From Nepenthes gracilis (taxonomy: Eukaryota; Streptophyta; Magnoliopsida; Caryophyllales; Nepenthaceae): a stretch of DNA of 64,000 nt. The translations under genes and the position numbers were made by a program. Shown one piece after another: positions 47,001 through 60,665 of this stretch (its first letter is position 1; every line of letters begins with the position of its first letter). The notes below the pieces were generated by a model. That model was not told the origin of the DNA. It did not search any database and was given only the letters and a program-made list of their open reading frames with translations. The DNA is taken from the NCBI GenBank assembly GCA_033239525.1, contig BSYO01000005.1, positions 3,072,001 to 3,136,000 on the forward strand, written 5' to 3'.

Positions 47001-50000
47001 AAGTGTGAACTTGAGAGATTATATTTTCACCAAATGAAATAATGCAAGAAAATCATGCAATCGGTTTTGTGAAGACAGGTTTGAACAGTTGTCACCCTGC
47101 CATCATGCGAACTAGCTTTGGAATACTGCAACATGACCTACTGTCTCTTAGCCATCTTGCGGTTCAAGTGTGGAACTTGCAGCATAAGCTGCTTTAAAGC
47201 GTGCATCATGCGGATTGATACAAAACACACGTGGCTGACAACCTTCGGGACACAAACTGTACTGCAACAATGTTTTGTTGGAAGGAATCATCTCACAAAC
47301 CTCATGAAAAAAATATTCTGCCTAGAGCTCACGCAAGCCAAACAGAAAACAAAACCTTCCTACCACATTTAACCAAAAACAACCCCAAAACTAAGACCAA
47401 CACAGAAGACAATATAATAATTCAAGGGACTCAAGGTACAATACAGTGTCACAAAATTTGCTAACACTAATGATAGGCCTGGCGGTGATCATCTTTTTCT
47501 AAAAACAAATTTTGTATTTGGCTGCCCTTTGGCACTTTTAATTTATAAAAACTTTACTTTTACCCCTAAAAATGGGTCTTCACCTCTTCCTATGTTGTTT
47601 TTATTTCATTTGTTTGAAATTATTCCAGGCACAGTGAATATACACCCAAGTTTGCTGCCTCTGTACCGTGGGGCTGCTCCTGTTCAAAGAGCATTGCAGG
47701 TTCATTATTGTTTTATGATCTTAATAGTCACCTTTTTAAGGCTCCATTTGGTTGGATGGATTCACTTTTTTCTCTCTCTCTCAAAGAAAAATCTTCACAG
47801 CAAAAATATTTCTAAGAGGAAATAATATCTTCTTCCAAATTTATGTTTTTCAGTTTCAACTGAAATTTTTTTCCCTTATTGAATATGACGGTCATCTGTT
47901 TGGCAGTAGTGGTGGATGCTTTGGGTGGTTTGGAGGTCGTGATTGAAAGAATAATAGGTGGTACCAGCTGCTATTATGAATCTTATAGTTTTGGATAATA
48001 AGAGAAGTTATTAGATGCTTGTAGCTAGTTGGGATGAAATACTATAAGATAATGTATAAGTTGCATTTTAGGTAGGTCGTAACTAACCTTTAACTCACTA
48101 GCAACAGTTTTCACAATCTGAGACAGCAATTAGAATATTGACAACTGAAAATACAACTTATAGATAGTCTTCTTCGTATTTCATCATAACTACTAATACT
48201 GACTAGGCTATTAAACAACAGTGTTGTCAAAGGTATTAAACTTAATGAATGAACAATATTCAACAATAACTAATTTGTGATTCAAGAAAAGGTATTTATA
48301 GAAAGGAATTTTCTGACTTTATAACAATTTTTTATGGCATTGGTGCTTTGACAACCAAGGCAAGGCGCACGGTTTTTCAAGATAAAATGATTACTACTGT
48401 GACCATAAGAATTATATATATATATATATATATATTATAAATTCTATATGGCGTCTAAGCTAACATACTTTAAGACAAACATATAGTACAAGATAAACAT
48501 AAGGTACCAAATTACCAATTGTAGTCTAATTCAACCTAAGCAATTATGAAACAAAAACCAAATACTTAGTACCACCCTACTAAAGTAACCAAACAGCTAC
48601 TAGCCACATGAAACTGAGACTCTTAATTGCTATTCATTTCTTCTTCATATGTTTCCTTTATTTTTTTTTCATTTTTAGTGTTTACTTTTACTACTGAAAT
48701 TCCTATAGCACTAGCAGCCAGCAAGAAGGTTGCAAGTATATAACTACACGTATGTTAATGGATTGATCTAATGCAAACCTACCTAACTCAAAACAACATT
48801 CTTTGACCAGAGCGACATTTGAAGTTAATTAATTATAATATTAATATATCCCAAAGTATGCGCATTTTAATATACAAATTGATCTTTCCACTTCTGATAT
48901 ATGATTTATGATAATTTGTAGACTAATTGTATTATGTATATCACTTCAAAAAGTTTGTTAATAATTTATAACTCATATATGTCAATTTATTATTTTTGTG
49001 CTGTTTTCTAAATAAATTAAAACAGGGTAACAGGAAAATGTTCAAATAAGACATCTATAAATATAAATGAGGCCATATGTAACTGTAACATCATCTGTGG
49101 CGTGTTTAACAATTATAATCAGACTGTCTTTCAACAGAAAATATACCAGAACTATAAAATCAATTTAGCCAAATGCAAAACCGACGTGGCTCGATGTAAC
49201 ATAATTACTACCCAGTACCCATAAATCAATGCCCTTTTAATATGAATCTCAACTCTCAACTGAAACTTCTAAGGAAAGGGAGCTCGTGTCTTGCATGGGC
49301 CCCTAAAACTAGCATATCTAAGCAAGATAATGCAACTTCAGCTCAATGAAATATGAATGTTTCCTTTGGAAGATGATGGGGCACTAGAACCTCTTGATCT
49401 ATTGATACACGTGGGCTTGTTCACAGTCATAAAAAGAGAAGGGCTTGTTCAATCCCACAACTTTACCAATAGTATCTCATGTCAAAAAGCCGTTGCCAAA
49501 CACCCGATCCTTCTCCTCATCAGTATCTCATTCCATCCTGTGGTTAACCATTCATTAGGAATATCCATGTTAATCAAACGTGTGTGCCAATTGTATCGCT
49601 CTTATTGTACTACAGACTTTGTTGTGTATGCCTTGAACTCCTGTTAGCACCCTGAAGTTGAATCCCAATTCAATATATTTTGGTGAAGCCTGAAGTGGCC
49701 AATTTATGGAAGTTTATAGTGGTAGTGTACGCTGGAAGATTTAGATAAGCTGATGTGGGTTATTATGCAAGACTTTATTTTCTAAGTGTTTGTAATTGTT
49801 CTTTGGGGACTTTTGAAAGTTTGAGGCAGGTTTAGGGTTTGAAATTTCAGATCTTTGTATTTATTTTTTGGTTTAGTGGATTTGCGTTCCTCTTACTTGG
49901 TGGTTTTTCTCTCAATTTCAAAGGTTTCCCGTATAAATGTTGTGTTGATACTTTTCCTTTTCTTTTCTCTCTTCATTGTTGATAAGTAGATTCCTGGGTG

Positions 50001-53000
50001 TTTTCCTAATAGCATCAATGCTATATTATATTTCATAAACACCAAATAAGTTGTGATCGAGTGTAACAAGATGTGGCAACACATCAATGCACCATTAAAT
50101 CAATGGCTTACAACCAAAAAACAAAACCCAAACAAAGCAAAATTTTCATTCCGTCATCTTTTAGGAGCCTTGGCCTTGTTCCATATGCCAAGATATACGC
50201 CTGAGGCAAGTCGCCCCTCCTGAGGCTATCATTGGTGTTGATCCTGACACATAGGCTTTGCTTATGACTGCAGTGGGTAGCAGTAGAGATGGTGGCCTTG
50301 GAGGGATGATAAAAAAATTTGACTTCCTTCATAAGTGAGGAAAAGTCAATTTTCCCCTCACTCAAAAAAGGAGTGAATTTTCCCATCTTGAGTGGAAAAA
50401 CAGGAAAAAAAATTTCTTGCTCAAGCTGGATGATGGAAAATTATCATATCTGGTTCCTATCCTACTAATTAGATAGAAATCATTTTTACATATCTCCTCC
50501 TCTGAGTGCCTTACAGTGGCTCTCTCTATGGGTGGAGTGAGGGGCATCATATTTGAGACCTTGCTCCCTCCCAAGGCCGGCAAACAAAAACAAAAATTCA
50601 TCCTCCAAAAGTTTACTTATCAAACACAGGAAAATTTATATAGAGGTAAAAAGAACATTATAGGGAGAAAAAAATCTATCTGGTCAAATGGAGATCAAAT
50701 ATTTGTAAGAGAAAATTTCTTGTCTTGAAATCTAAGCATCTACATGTATGGATTGCACGCTAGGATGGTGTAAAGGAAACTGGAGTATCATTAGCATTTA
50801 CCGTTCGTGCGCTGGATGCTGGACCTGTCATTGCAAGGGAAAGAATTGAAGTTGATGATAATGTTAAGGTATATGCTGCTAATACAGAACAGTTTATCAG
50901 ACGTTCCATGTTATGCACTGAAGTTGAGCAATTAAGTCATACTGAGCTTAAAATGAATCGTTAAAAAGAGAGAAATTCAGAGGATGAGCTCCCTCAATTA
51001 GTTGGTGTCATAAAAAATTTGTGTAGGTTCATGAAGGCCTAACTTATTGGATTCTTCAATATGGATGTAGTTTGCCAAATTGTTCTCTTCTCTCTCTCTC
51101 TCTCTCTCTTTAAATCATGTTAATCAAACCTTATTTTCAGTATGTGAATGCAAATTCAACTTGTTCAGGCTGCATTTGGCCTGGATCAAGTAGTGATGCT
51201 ACTTGTGTATTTGGCTGGAATTTGTTTGGGTATCCATTTACTTTTTTCATGGATAGAAGATCTTTTTTTCACCAAATGTTAAGAGCCATTCATGCGCTTG
51301 TCTGACAAATGCTCATTTACTTATCTCTGTATAGGCACCAGATTTGCTGGACTCGCTATTTGATCTAGGTGCGTGTGCTATCATCTTGTGTCCCTTAAGG
51401 ATGTTGGTGTTGTATTCACTTGCTTTGCTAATGTTACCCGGCATCTTGATGTTTGTGGATTGCCAACTCTGTCATGCATTTTCTTTTATCGAGATGCACA
51501 GAATGAATATGAATACCATGCACATGATATTCTTCGAACATGATATATTCACCTTCTGAATGTGTCTGCATCCTAGGTGCAAGTTACACGCATCTAGTTT
51601 CTTTTATAGTTACATAAACTTTAGGTAGTAATGACTATCTGGCCCTAACTTGCTCATTATGTGGCATTTTGTTAACGATCTTTGTTCAGTTTGAACATTA
51701 TTGATTTTACTCTTTAATGATTCATTTATAATGTTGTTACTTGGTGGTAGGGGCTTTTTGTAGATCTTCGGGGCATGGGCTTGAGAATCTGCCCTTCCCG
51801 TTCCCACTTCCAAAAAAAGCAAGGTAATCTTAAAGAATATCTTTGAAAAGGGCAGCCCAGTGTACAAGATTCTCCCATTATAGGGTTTATAATGTGTCAA
51901 ATGTACACAATCTTACTTCTCCATCGTAAAAAGATTATTTTTGTGGTTTGAACCCAGACTTCTAAGCTCCAGAAAAAAATTTTCTGCCAAAAAAATCCTT
52001 CAGAAGCCTGCTTCCTATTTGCTTTAATAGGGGGAATATCCCAGCTAGGATAGCAATAGTATTTTTTGGCTACGAAATGTTGGTGGCTTTTCTGAGGGCT
52101 CAATTTAATTGCCCCTTCCTCTTTGTTCTGTTGCTGTAAAAGTGATATTTATGCTCCATCCGGAAGGTGGGTGGCCCATTAGCAATTCTTTCTGTAGTAG
52201 TTTTCTTTCTTGCACTTTTCCTGTTTCTTCTATGTCATTTGACTCCCATGTATCCTCATGAAACTAAAATATTCTTAATATCTGGAAGAATTAGTGGAGA
52301 TTCCAATGCTGATATGATGATTCTTGACCTTTCTAGGTTTAGTGTCTTTTCATAGTTTTCATTTGTTAGCAATTGACAATTTTTTAAGTTTTGATGGCTT
52401 TTGTATTCTCAGCCCTGATCTAATTTCATGATAATCATCTGGTTTCCTGTTTTTTAATGCTGCTGGTTGTTGTGGAGATTTAGATTAATGCTGTGCAAAT
52501 CTTGACCAATTAAGGATTTTGATAAATTTATCCATTTGAAAATAGTAGTAGCTGTTGATAGTTCCTCGTTTACTGCTTCAAATGTGACTTTTTGTGTGCC
52601 ACAACTGCATAAGTCACTTAGCATATTGGGTCAAAAGGGAAGAATAGTGGCAGGTTGCCTTTGCGTTGCAGAGAGGATAATCTAGTTCTCTCTCCTGTTT
52701 ATAAAATGTAGATAGAATAGAAGTCTGAAAAATTGTGTTTATGATTTATCGAATAAAAAAAATCTCTGTGAGTCTCTCTTGAATAAACAAGCTTTATTGT
52801 TTCTTTTTTCAGTTGAGAAAAAGAATTCATGCCCCCTTCAGATATCTCAATTGAAATACCCATTAGAGATACACTTGTGACTGATACAGGATCAAAGCTT
52901 TTGATACATGAGCTTCCCTCCATACTTGATGGATCAGCAAGGATTAGAGCACAACCTCAGGATGAGTCCAAAGCAACGGTGGCTCCTAAGGTATCAATTA

Positions 53001-54873
53001 CCATCTCTATGCCTATGCACTTGAAAATATGGAACTGATGGGTTGCTCTGATTGGATAACTGTGAAATGTGATAATCTCAAGGGTGCGTGTGAAATTTCT
53101 GAGTTTGTAGGCTATGGATCTGATCTCTCTCTCCTGTAAGTTTGCATCATGCACTCATTTATGCTGATTTCTCCATTCTTCCAAAGATTTTTGTTGTGAT
53201 TGTGATGAGAAAGAAAAAGAAGCGTAATTGGCCATGAATTTTGCTGCAATAGCAGCTTCCGTAATTCAGGAATGGTGTTGGGGCTTAAATAATCAGAAAT
53301 ATGTGATCGTGAACGATGAGTTATTTGCGGAGTAAACAAGGATATTTAGGTCCTAGATGGGAAAGAATGAAAAAGGAGGGGTGGAAACGGATATTCATCT
53401 ATGCTTTCACTGTCAAATAGTCGCAAAATTTGACTCTTTTAACCCCTCCAACATGATGTTTACGGAGTATCCAAAAGGGGGAAAAGAACTAATGTCCAAG
53501 ATTGAGTCAATAATTTATAGCAGCATATTCAGGTGTAATTGATTGATGAGCTACATATGAATGGTACACTCAAGTGAAGAGTGCTTTATGCAGATTGTTC
53601 CAGAGGAGGCATGGCTGTCCTTCGATCAAAAGGCAATTGTCCTACATAATAAGGTAAGGTTTGTTTGAGAGCTGTAATGGTCCTCTCAATTTAAAGGCAC
53701 CTATATCCATCCGAAAGCTAGCATTAGAAGTTGGATGGATGAATAATGGACATCAAATATCCATTTAGATCACTTGATACAATCTCAATTATTATCCACC
53801 CAACTCTTAATTCTATCGGCTGGGTGGATATGGGAGCTTCCCTCCTATGAGGACCTTAACAATACTCGACTTGATTACCTAGATTTTGACTCCGAAGCGT
53901 GACAACATTCCTAGGTCCGGGCATTTGCAGGGTGGCCTGGCACCCGTGTCAGGGTTCAAGTTGTGGACATGGCAAATTCTCAGCAGAATGTTATAGAACT
54001 TAAGATTATCTCAACAAGAGTTTCAGGCAATCTCAGTATTCCAGGTAGCGAAGCAGATGACGTGACTTTCATTGATGGTGCACTAGCATTTCCATGCAGC
54101 GCGCACACTGCATTAGAGGTGAGTGCTTCTACCTTCTGTTCTCTTCCCTGTCACTTCTGCTGTGATTAGAAAGAAAAAATTAAAAAAAGCTCTCCTCTCA
54201 GCCAAATGAAGATTGAAGGATAATTGATGATGTTTTTGGCTCATTAATTCCGTTGCTTGGAAAGTTCCTGCTCTTTTTTCACGCCACGGGCTAAAATGGG
54301 AAGTTGTTAGTGTACTCCCATTTTAATGCCCTCTCTTACCAATAACAAATATGATTTCATCAAGACAATTTGAATTATCAAGATTATAAAATAGATCCAA
54401 TTCATTTTATTATATTGTTATAGTTCTAGCCGATCAATTTGTTAAGAAGAAATTCTAGCCATTGAAAATGTGGATAAAAAATGGGACGACCTTAAAAATA
54501 GGATTCAATAAAATAAATTGCATTTCAATGATCCAGACCTTTTCTCGATTCCCTTTCTTTTGCCTACCCTTGATGTTAATCTTTTCACTCTATAAGAAGC
54601 CTCCTGATGGAATCATTCGGATCTATTTCCTAATCAAATTAAAACATCGAAGAAGCTGCATCATCTCCATGACAGAAGAAGCCCTGTCATTCAGATCGAC
54701 ATGAAAGATGGTTTCTTTTGCAATTCTATGTATTTGAATTCAGCTAAATGAGAGGCATGCTAATCGGTGCTGACATACACCAGGTTCTTGAAGTTCAGCT
54801 TCCAGGCAAAAAGGTGGTGAGTGCAGCTGCCTTTTGGAATGGCTTGCGGGGTCAAAAGCTGAAGAAGTTATAG
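41078..54873 (+). CDS. FMT: Methionyl-tRNA formyltransferase, organellar, 11 exons
   Basis: Transfers formyl from 10-formyl-THF to Met-tRNA for organellar translation initiation. Exons: 41078-41188, 41286-41348, 43156-43290, 44523-44625, 47629-47699, 50764-50868, 51335-51368, 52890-52990, 53594-53653, 53915-54118, 54784-54873. They join in phase to 1077 bp (358 residues plus stop), and every intron is GT-AG. The N-terminus MSVTLMLRRCFCCFSAST is transit-peptide-like. The N-terminal domain starts PLVFLGTPQVSVKVLDALF. Exons 4-6 carry ELCITAAYGNILPSKF, then NIHPSLLPLYRGAAPVQ (catalytic Asn and His) and RALDAGPVIARE (catalytic Asp). The C-terminal domain starts RAFAGWPGTRV, and the end is AAAFWNGLRGQKLKKL. 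Length is normal for the family. Introns 2, 4 and 5 are 1.8, 3.0 and 3.1 kb and hold repeats. It resembles the Arabidopsis PDE194-type protein. No lesion seen. Confidence 0.95.
42455..42722 (+). pseudogene. RNase H-like retroelement fragment in FMT intron 2
   Basis: After a frameshift two pieces read VGIVARSSYGDVDVIL and ELIAVRVAAQIESGVEEVCV, continuing ESDCAETVTDAANRVSHKLA. These match the plant RVT_3/RNase H pattern (gly-rich start, 'ESD' catalytic carboxylates, 'ANRVAHxLA' end) found at the end of LINE ORF2 and in free-standing copies. A stop follows at 42720-42722. Upstream RT is not present, so this is a short 3' fragment. Confidence 0.6.
44828..45920 (+). repeat. Dispersed repeat, copy 1, in FMT intron 4
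   Basis: It begins near 'gtttagacccacaaacacctagaagggagtgaatagg', a motif common in plant repeats. It shares layout and patches of sequence with 46335-47460 in the same orientation. No coding sequence or clear terminal repeats were found. Right boundary approximate. Confidence 0.5.
46335..47460 (+). repeat. Dispersed repeat, copy 2, in FMT intron 4
   Basis: Starts 'gatgtttagacctacgaatgcc' and continues 'gcagtgaatagg', parallel to copy 1. Both copies keep the order 'caatga..ac', 'gaaaac', 'gactcaccaatt-like' and 'tcaccttttggttcc'. Family not identified. Boundaries approximate. Confidence 0.45.
48415..48437. repeat. (TA)n microsatellite in FMT intron 5
   Basis: A short uninterrupted AT run. 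Confidence 0.85.
51084..51111. repeat. (TC)n microsatellite in FMT intron 6
   Basis: A CT dinucleotide run about 220 bp before exon 7. Confidence 0.85.
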
Positions 54874-56800
54874 CCAAGAAGGGAGGTGCTCACGCTGCAA
54901 CGGGTAGCTTGAGCTTGCAGAGAAGTGAGTAGATCCTCTTTCATTTCTTTGTCCAAAGATTGTTTTTGAATAATTAATTTATTGTTATTGCGTACTGTTT
55001 ATGAAATATCTGTCGTCTGAGTTGTCATTTTGGCATAATCCTAAAAAGTTGATTATGTTTTCGATGGCTTACTTTTTTTTGTTTTGAAATGAAGTTTCGT
55101 TTTACAGATTTACAAAAGCATCCTTAAATACTTCTGACAAAAATTCCATATATTATATATTTCTTTTTTGAAAATCACTCAAAATCTGAAATAGACACCA
55201 GTAGTTTGCTGTCATTAGGTCGTCGTTGCAGAAACTGACTTCCTTAAATCTTCAGTCGCCTTCAATTTTGTTTTGGCTGTAAAATGGTATGCATCTTTGA
55301 GATTTGTTAGGAGTCTTTGATTTTATTGCCATTTTATACTTCAAATAGTGAGAAATTTATCTTGAGAATATCAATGGATATTATTATGAGAATATATTAA
55401 AATGTAATAGTTATTTTTATCACCTTATGTGGTTGGAATTAGGAGTTGGGATATTTTGGGAACAACACAAGCACTCAACCAATGCCGTGAAAATGAACCC
55501 TTGAATCCTCTGTCAAATCGTCAGCTTCTAAAGGCCATAAGAGTATAAGAAATAAAATAATGCAACCATTTACAAAAATTGTGCTATAATGTGAAGATCT
55601 TAATCAATAAATAAATTACATGGCGAATTCTAAAGAAATTTACTATCATAATGCTAGTTATAAATATAATTCTCTCCGAAATTTTGCAACTAACTAAAGT
55701 GAATGACTAATGGAATATAATTTTAGTATACCTAATAATTTATTAGAGAAAATATACTAAGATAATTTCACGACTAATTAATAATACGTTTTAAAAATAA
55801 GACTAAATTTATGTAAAAATAAAACTCAAGTCAAACATTAATAGAATGTTGAACATCTTGATCTTTTCTATTTTTTCTTTTTTATTGTTGTGTGGAGTTT
55901 TTTTAATATTGAAAGTAATTTTGAATTTACCCTAAAATCATAATAAGATTTTTTATATCCCACGTGACCGCTTGAGTAGCTAGCTTATGGCCATTTCATG
56001 GTCACCACTGGAAAAAGTTCTTGGTCTAGACATTTAGGCGGTCAATTCAGAGTCTTTTTTTTAGAGATTCCTTCTAAAAATCCTCCCGATATTGGCACTT
56101 AAACAACTAATTTGTAGCCTTCTTGTGAAATCTCTTGAGAATAATTTCATTCAAATAAACCTCACATGATATTCAGCATGCAGCGTCGTTTAAGTAGCCC
56201 TTATGCAATCACTACACGGCCTTCAAATTACCCTTCATTGGGTAAAGGAAGTGATATAAAATTTAATAATAAGTTATCGGGTGAAATTCTTATTGGCGAA
56301 AGTATAATAAAAAATAAGGAGATTTGACATATTTTTCCTCAATTTGACTAGATTACATGTTGAAATTAAGGGCAATTGTTGTATGTGTGAGGCATTTACG
56401 TCTCGAATGGCCAGAAGCCAATCCGTCGAGTATAGACATAAAATTTGTGATTATTGATTGTGGAGTATTAGGGTGGCACCATTAATATTTTATTTATTTA
56501 AATAAGTTTATATAAAAATTACTATATCCTAAAGTAATTAAAAAAATATTTCTTAAAAATTTTATAATTTTGTATTATTTACTTAAAATTTACTGGGGTA
56601 CAAATTATAGTTTTTGTACTACCCAATTTTATAATGAGATGACCGCGATAGTCGTAATTTTTGTACAAATTAAATAATATGATATTTATTTTATTTTTAA
56701 AGATAACAATATTTTTATCTTATTTTACTAACGAAATATACAGCCAAATTTGAGGATAAACCCTGGGATCCCATGTTCATTAAGATCTAACAAAATTAAG
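54874..56800. other. FMT 3' region and AT-rich intergenic DNA
   Basis: The first few hundred bases are probably 3' UTR of the formyltransferase gene. No exon, ORF with motif or bounded repeat was recognised in the rest. Confidence 0.5.
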
Positions 56801-56801
56801 A

Positions 56802-57003
56802 GGGGCTTTATCTTTTAAAGAGATTGATACTATTTTTTTATTTGGATTATTTAATTTTAATTAAATGGTTGTAATTTAATTATTTTTTAAAAAAATTAAA
56901 AATTAGTTAAAATTAATTATTAAATTATAATTATTTATTTAAAAATAGATCATTTAAATTTAAAAAAGAAAAGTTTTTAACTTTTTAAAAGATAGATCTC
57001 CCC
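56802..57003. mobile_element. MITE-like repeat, copy 1
   Basis: About 200 bp with imperfect terminal inverted repeats: left GGGGCTTTATCTTTTAAA, right end the inverse of GGGGAGATCTATCTTTTAAA. It has a core of 'aaaattagttaaaattaatt' type shared with copies near 60257 and 62868. No coding capacity. Target duplication not resolved. Confidence 0.6.
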
Positions 57004-57411
57004 TAATAAGGCTGTTACTGGCCTTTGATGCAATCTTGACCCTGATTAATTCCAATTGGACAGGATCCACAAAATCGACTTGTTTAACTCTATTTTGTGT
57101 GTAATTTGGCCGATAGAGAAGCAAGTGCTAGATAAAAATGCAAATAAATTTCTTTAAATTAAGATTTTAATGAAACTTTATAACTTAAATTTTACACTCA
57201 CCAGTCTTAATTTTGAATCTACGTGCATCACTTAAGGTTTGGAATAGGAGGATAATGACGAAATTTTGTAACATAGAGAACAAGGTTAGGTCCATATTTC
57301 TACATTGCAATCTGTACATACCACCACATATATATTTTTTTATTATGAACAATTTGTCTTATTTAATTTGAGTCGGACTTTAGATATATGTTATATCATT
57401 TATAAAAAAGC

Positions 57412-59570
57412 ATTTTTTTTTTTTGGTAAGTAAGTATTTTGGATTAATGGGAGAAAAAGAGTATAAAAAGTATGTATATCTCCAAGTATTTTGACTTGAA
57501 GATAAAAACATAAAACGTTGGGGCAAACCCCGAGCGGACAGTACATCAGAATATACAATAATCCTCTCGGAGGACAGCGCTACCGAAAACGACAAAATAT
57601 GACATTTCCATCAAAAGCAAAACAGAATACAGCGTGCACAGCAGAGTGCACCAGCACTGGGACCAGCAGCACCATCTACGGCAATGCAGGTTGCAACTAA
57701 TACACGAAGGATTTTCCAGAGGGCAGAAAAAAAGCAGCGACCCGCCAGGCTGCATATCTGCCAACAGAACCCATTGACACATCTGATGCAACACGGCAAC
57801 AGCAAGAGGGAGATAGGTATCACCCATCCGGAGTGTCATGCCAAACCAGCAAAAACAGATGCCAGTCCCCACCCAACACCAACGGGCCAGGCAACATGCC
57901 TCAGCCCACCAAATCAGCGCTATACAGCAATTGGTTGCTATACAGAAGTTCCACCTACTAGTAGAAACCAATTGGCTGCTATACAGCAAAATTACCACAA
58001 AAACCAACAGCATGCCTCATATACTATTAAACCAGGGAGAAAACCATGGCCAAGGGAGGCCACATACAGCCCAGAGCTGCACCAATTCATTAGAGCAAGG
58101 CCGCACCACCCATCATATCCCCGATTCAGGAGTTCACATCCAACCCCAAACCAAGCTTCACAAACCTCCAATTCAGGAGCAGCAAATCATAACACTGAAG
58201 ATTCCAGCCGGGGCAGCAAGTAGCCAAACACAGCTCCCGCTACAGCATTTGTCAAGACTGAGGACGCCGGGCTTTCTTGGAAGCAGCTTTACGCCGTCGG
58301 CGTACATCCACCACACTTTCCCACCCGTTAATAGCCTGCCTAGCGAAAAGCTCATCCTCGTAACGTTGTCGGTCTTCATAATTCATACCACCAACAACAG
58401 AATTCATAGAGGATTTAGCAGAACCAATTTCACTACCAGATACCATAGTAGCAGCCTCTGTTGGATCAGAATTCACATCCGAGAAACCATAGACTGGGAC
58501 CGGTTCCTGAAGAGATCGATTGGCAAGCTCAGCTAGATCCATTTAGGACCATCAGATGGAACCATTGGGCGATTTTCGAAGAAGGAGCATCCGGGGTGTA
58601 TTTACAACGACGATCCGCGCGCTATAGACTCTGGAGTAGAATCGTCGACTCCAGAATTATGCGATTTACAAGAGCCGGATTTCTTCATCACCGCATTGAC
58701 CTCAACAGCCCCCAACCTTTCCCACCAATGGGTGGACATTCACGGCTAAAGCCAGCCTTTATGGGAACGCAAGCCGCCAAGGAAGGGGGCCAGCATCGAA
58801 TCGTTTACAAACGATTGGTGATCGATTGGGACAATCGCTTTAGAAGGCTCATCATCACAAGCCTCCACAATAAGGTCCATATGCATCGAATCCGAACCAC
58901 AATTCCCAATAGGGAGAGCCTCGATTAAAGGCCCTCCAATTTGATCGGGTGGCAAGATAATTGGGAGGCCCCATCGAAGAGCAAATGAGCTTCGCCATAG
59001 CGAGGAACATATTCGGGGGGCAAGAAGAAACCATATCTTCACTTACAGAGCATTCATCACCACAGAGCAACACTGTGCCATATCTTCCTTACCATGATCA
59101 AGAGAGGCCTCGACCATTCTACACGGGAGCCCCGCAATAGGAAATATTAGCCTCGGGAAACGGGGCCTTAGGCGGGACAATAGGCCTCTTCAATGCTTTG
59201 AAGGTTATTTTAGGCTTTGAGTGATGAGCATCAATCTCAACCACCTTGGAAGGTGCAAAGAAGAACGACATAATCCTAATTTTTGCCGGGTCGAGGATCA
59301 TCATGACACACGGCCACATGCACCCGATGCATAGAGGCGGTTTGAGGATCACACGGGATTGGTTTGCCAATCCTTGCAATCCAACTTAAGCCCAATGGAG
59401 TCCAGAATTCAATAGGGACATTAGTCGAGAAATCCACTAACATGAGAGAATCGATTCCAAGCTCAAGCCCGGAGACCATCTCTTGAGGAGGATAGGCGAC
59501 TTTTTGAAGGCCCATGGTCCTCTAGCGGTATACGAGTTGATCAAATCTTATTCTTCTTCACCATGGTTGA
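57412..59570 (-). mobile_element. LINE-derived remnant: ORF1-like part and 3' tail, no reverse transcriptase
   Basis: On the minus strand the 5' part (59515-59276) reads VDFSTNVPIEFWTPLGLSWI and ARIGKPIPCDPQTAS. This matches the DUF4283 region at the start of plant LINE ORF1. Broken frames continue (59379-59119 and 59042-58746). A frame at 58542-58252 ends in a basic tail (RRRRKAASKKARRPQS). After about 800 bp without coding, the 3' end 'CCAAAATACTTACTTACC' is followed by an A-run (T-run at 57412-57424 on plus), as in LINE 3' ends. Endonuclease and RT are absent between them. No target duplication was found. Plus-strand ORFs at 57684-58928 are shadows. Confidence 0.55.
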
Positions 59571-60256
59571 GTTCCAAAACACCAGAAATTCATAATTTTG
59601 TTTGGGTTAAATTCAACCCGATCCACACATTATAGATACAATAATATACAAATATATATATACTAACTCAATCATGCAATATAGAGTTAATCTATATATT
59701 TTGTTTCATATGATATAGATTTTAGTTTTGGGCTGATATATGTATTATGAATTGTTTGATGATTGGACAACAATAGAGGTTTGAATTGCTTTATGGATTT
59801 AGCATTATGATAGTATATTTCTTCTCATTTAATGGTTGAAATTTTAAAAAAAATTATAAGTGGATTATAAATTTGAATATATATATATATATTGGATAAT
59901 TGTATTGTTGAATCTTTATATATTGTTTTAGATAGTATGTAATCTAGTTTTTGCAAATTTGAATATGTATTGATTAATAACTCTAATAACTGAAAATTAC
60001 ACTAAATTATCATTTTTTAAAATTTCTATCTTTAAGAAGAGAACCAAAAAAAAAAAAAAAAAAGGAAGTTTTCAATTACCTATGGGTCTACATATATATC
60101 CTCAAAATACGGGATATTTTTACCAAATTTAAAGTCTAAAGGATTAAATTTTATTATAAATGATTAAAAATATGTGGTTGGGCTCGGATTTGGTTCCCCT
60201 AACCTATTATCACCTTTACAAAATACGCAACATTACTAAAATCCAAACGAATTAGA
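59571..60256. other. AT-rich intergenic DNA
   Basis: Contains a short TA run near 59878 and an A-run near 60046-60063. No gene seen. Confidence 0.5.
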
Positions 60257-60457
60257 AGGGTTCTATTTTATAAAATGATAGATACTATTTTTTCTCAATT
60301 TAGGTCATTTACTTTTAAATAAATTATTATAATTTAACTATTTTTTAAAAAATTTAAAAATTAGTTAAAATTAATTATTAAATTATAACTATTTATTTAA
60401 AAATAAATAGTTTAAATTTTAAAAAAATAATATTTATCTTTTTAAAAGATAAAACCT
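60257..60457. mobile_element. MITE-like repeat, copy 2
   Basis: It has the same core as copy 1 and similar inverted ends (AGGGTTCTATTTTATAAA against the inverse of AGGTTTTATCTTTTAAAA). It lies about 200 bp upstream of the HIPP start codon, so it is part of that promoter region. Confidence 0.6.
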
Positions 60458-60665
60458 GTTGATTAAAAACTCTTGTAATATTAAAAAAAAAATCCTTAAT
60501 TAATTAACCGGATGGCAAGCACCTCTACTTGCATATTAATTAATAGTAGTGGAGACCCTGTATAGCAGTTGTATATACTACCCCTTTAGCCAGTGATCAG
60601 TGGTCAGTGTTCTCTCCCTTGGATATCTCGATCTGTGCTTTTGCTTTCCAGGGAAAGGGAAGCAA

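Noticed and set aside
57684..58928. Plus-strand ORFs of 155-232 codons
   Set aside because: Opposite-strand reading of the LINE-like remnant; no motif, and the poly(A) side shows the element reads minus.
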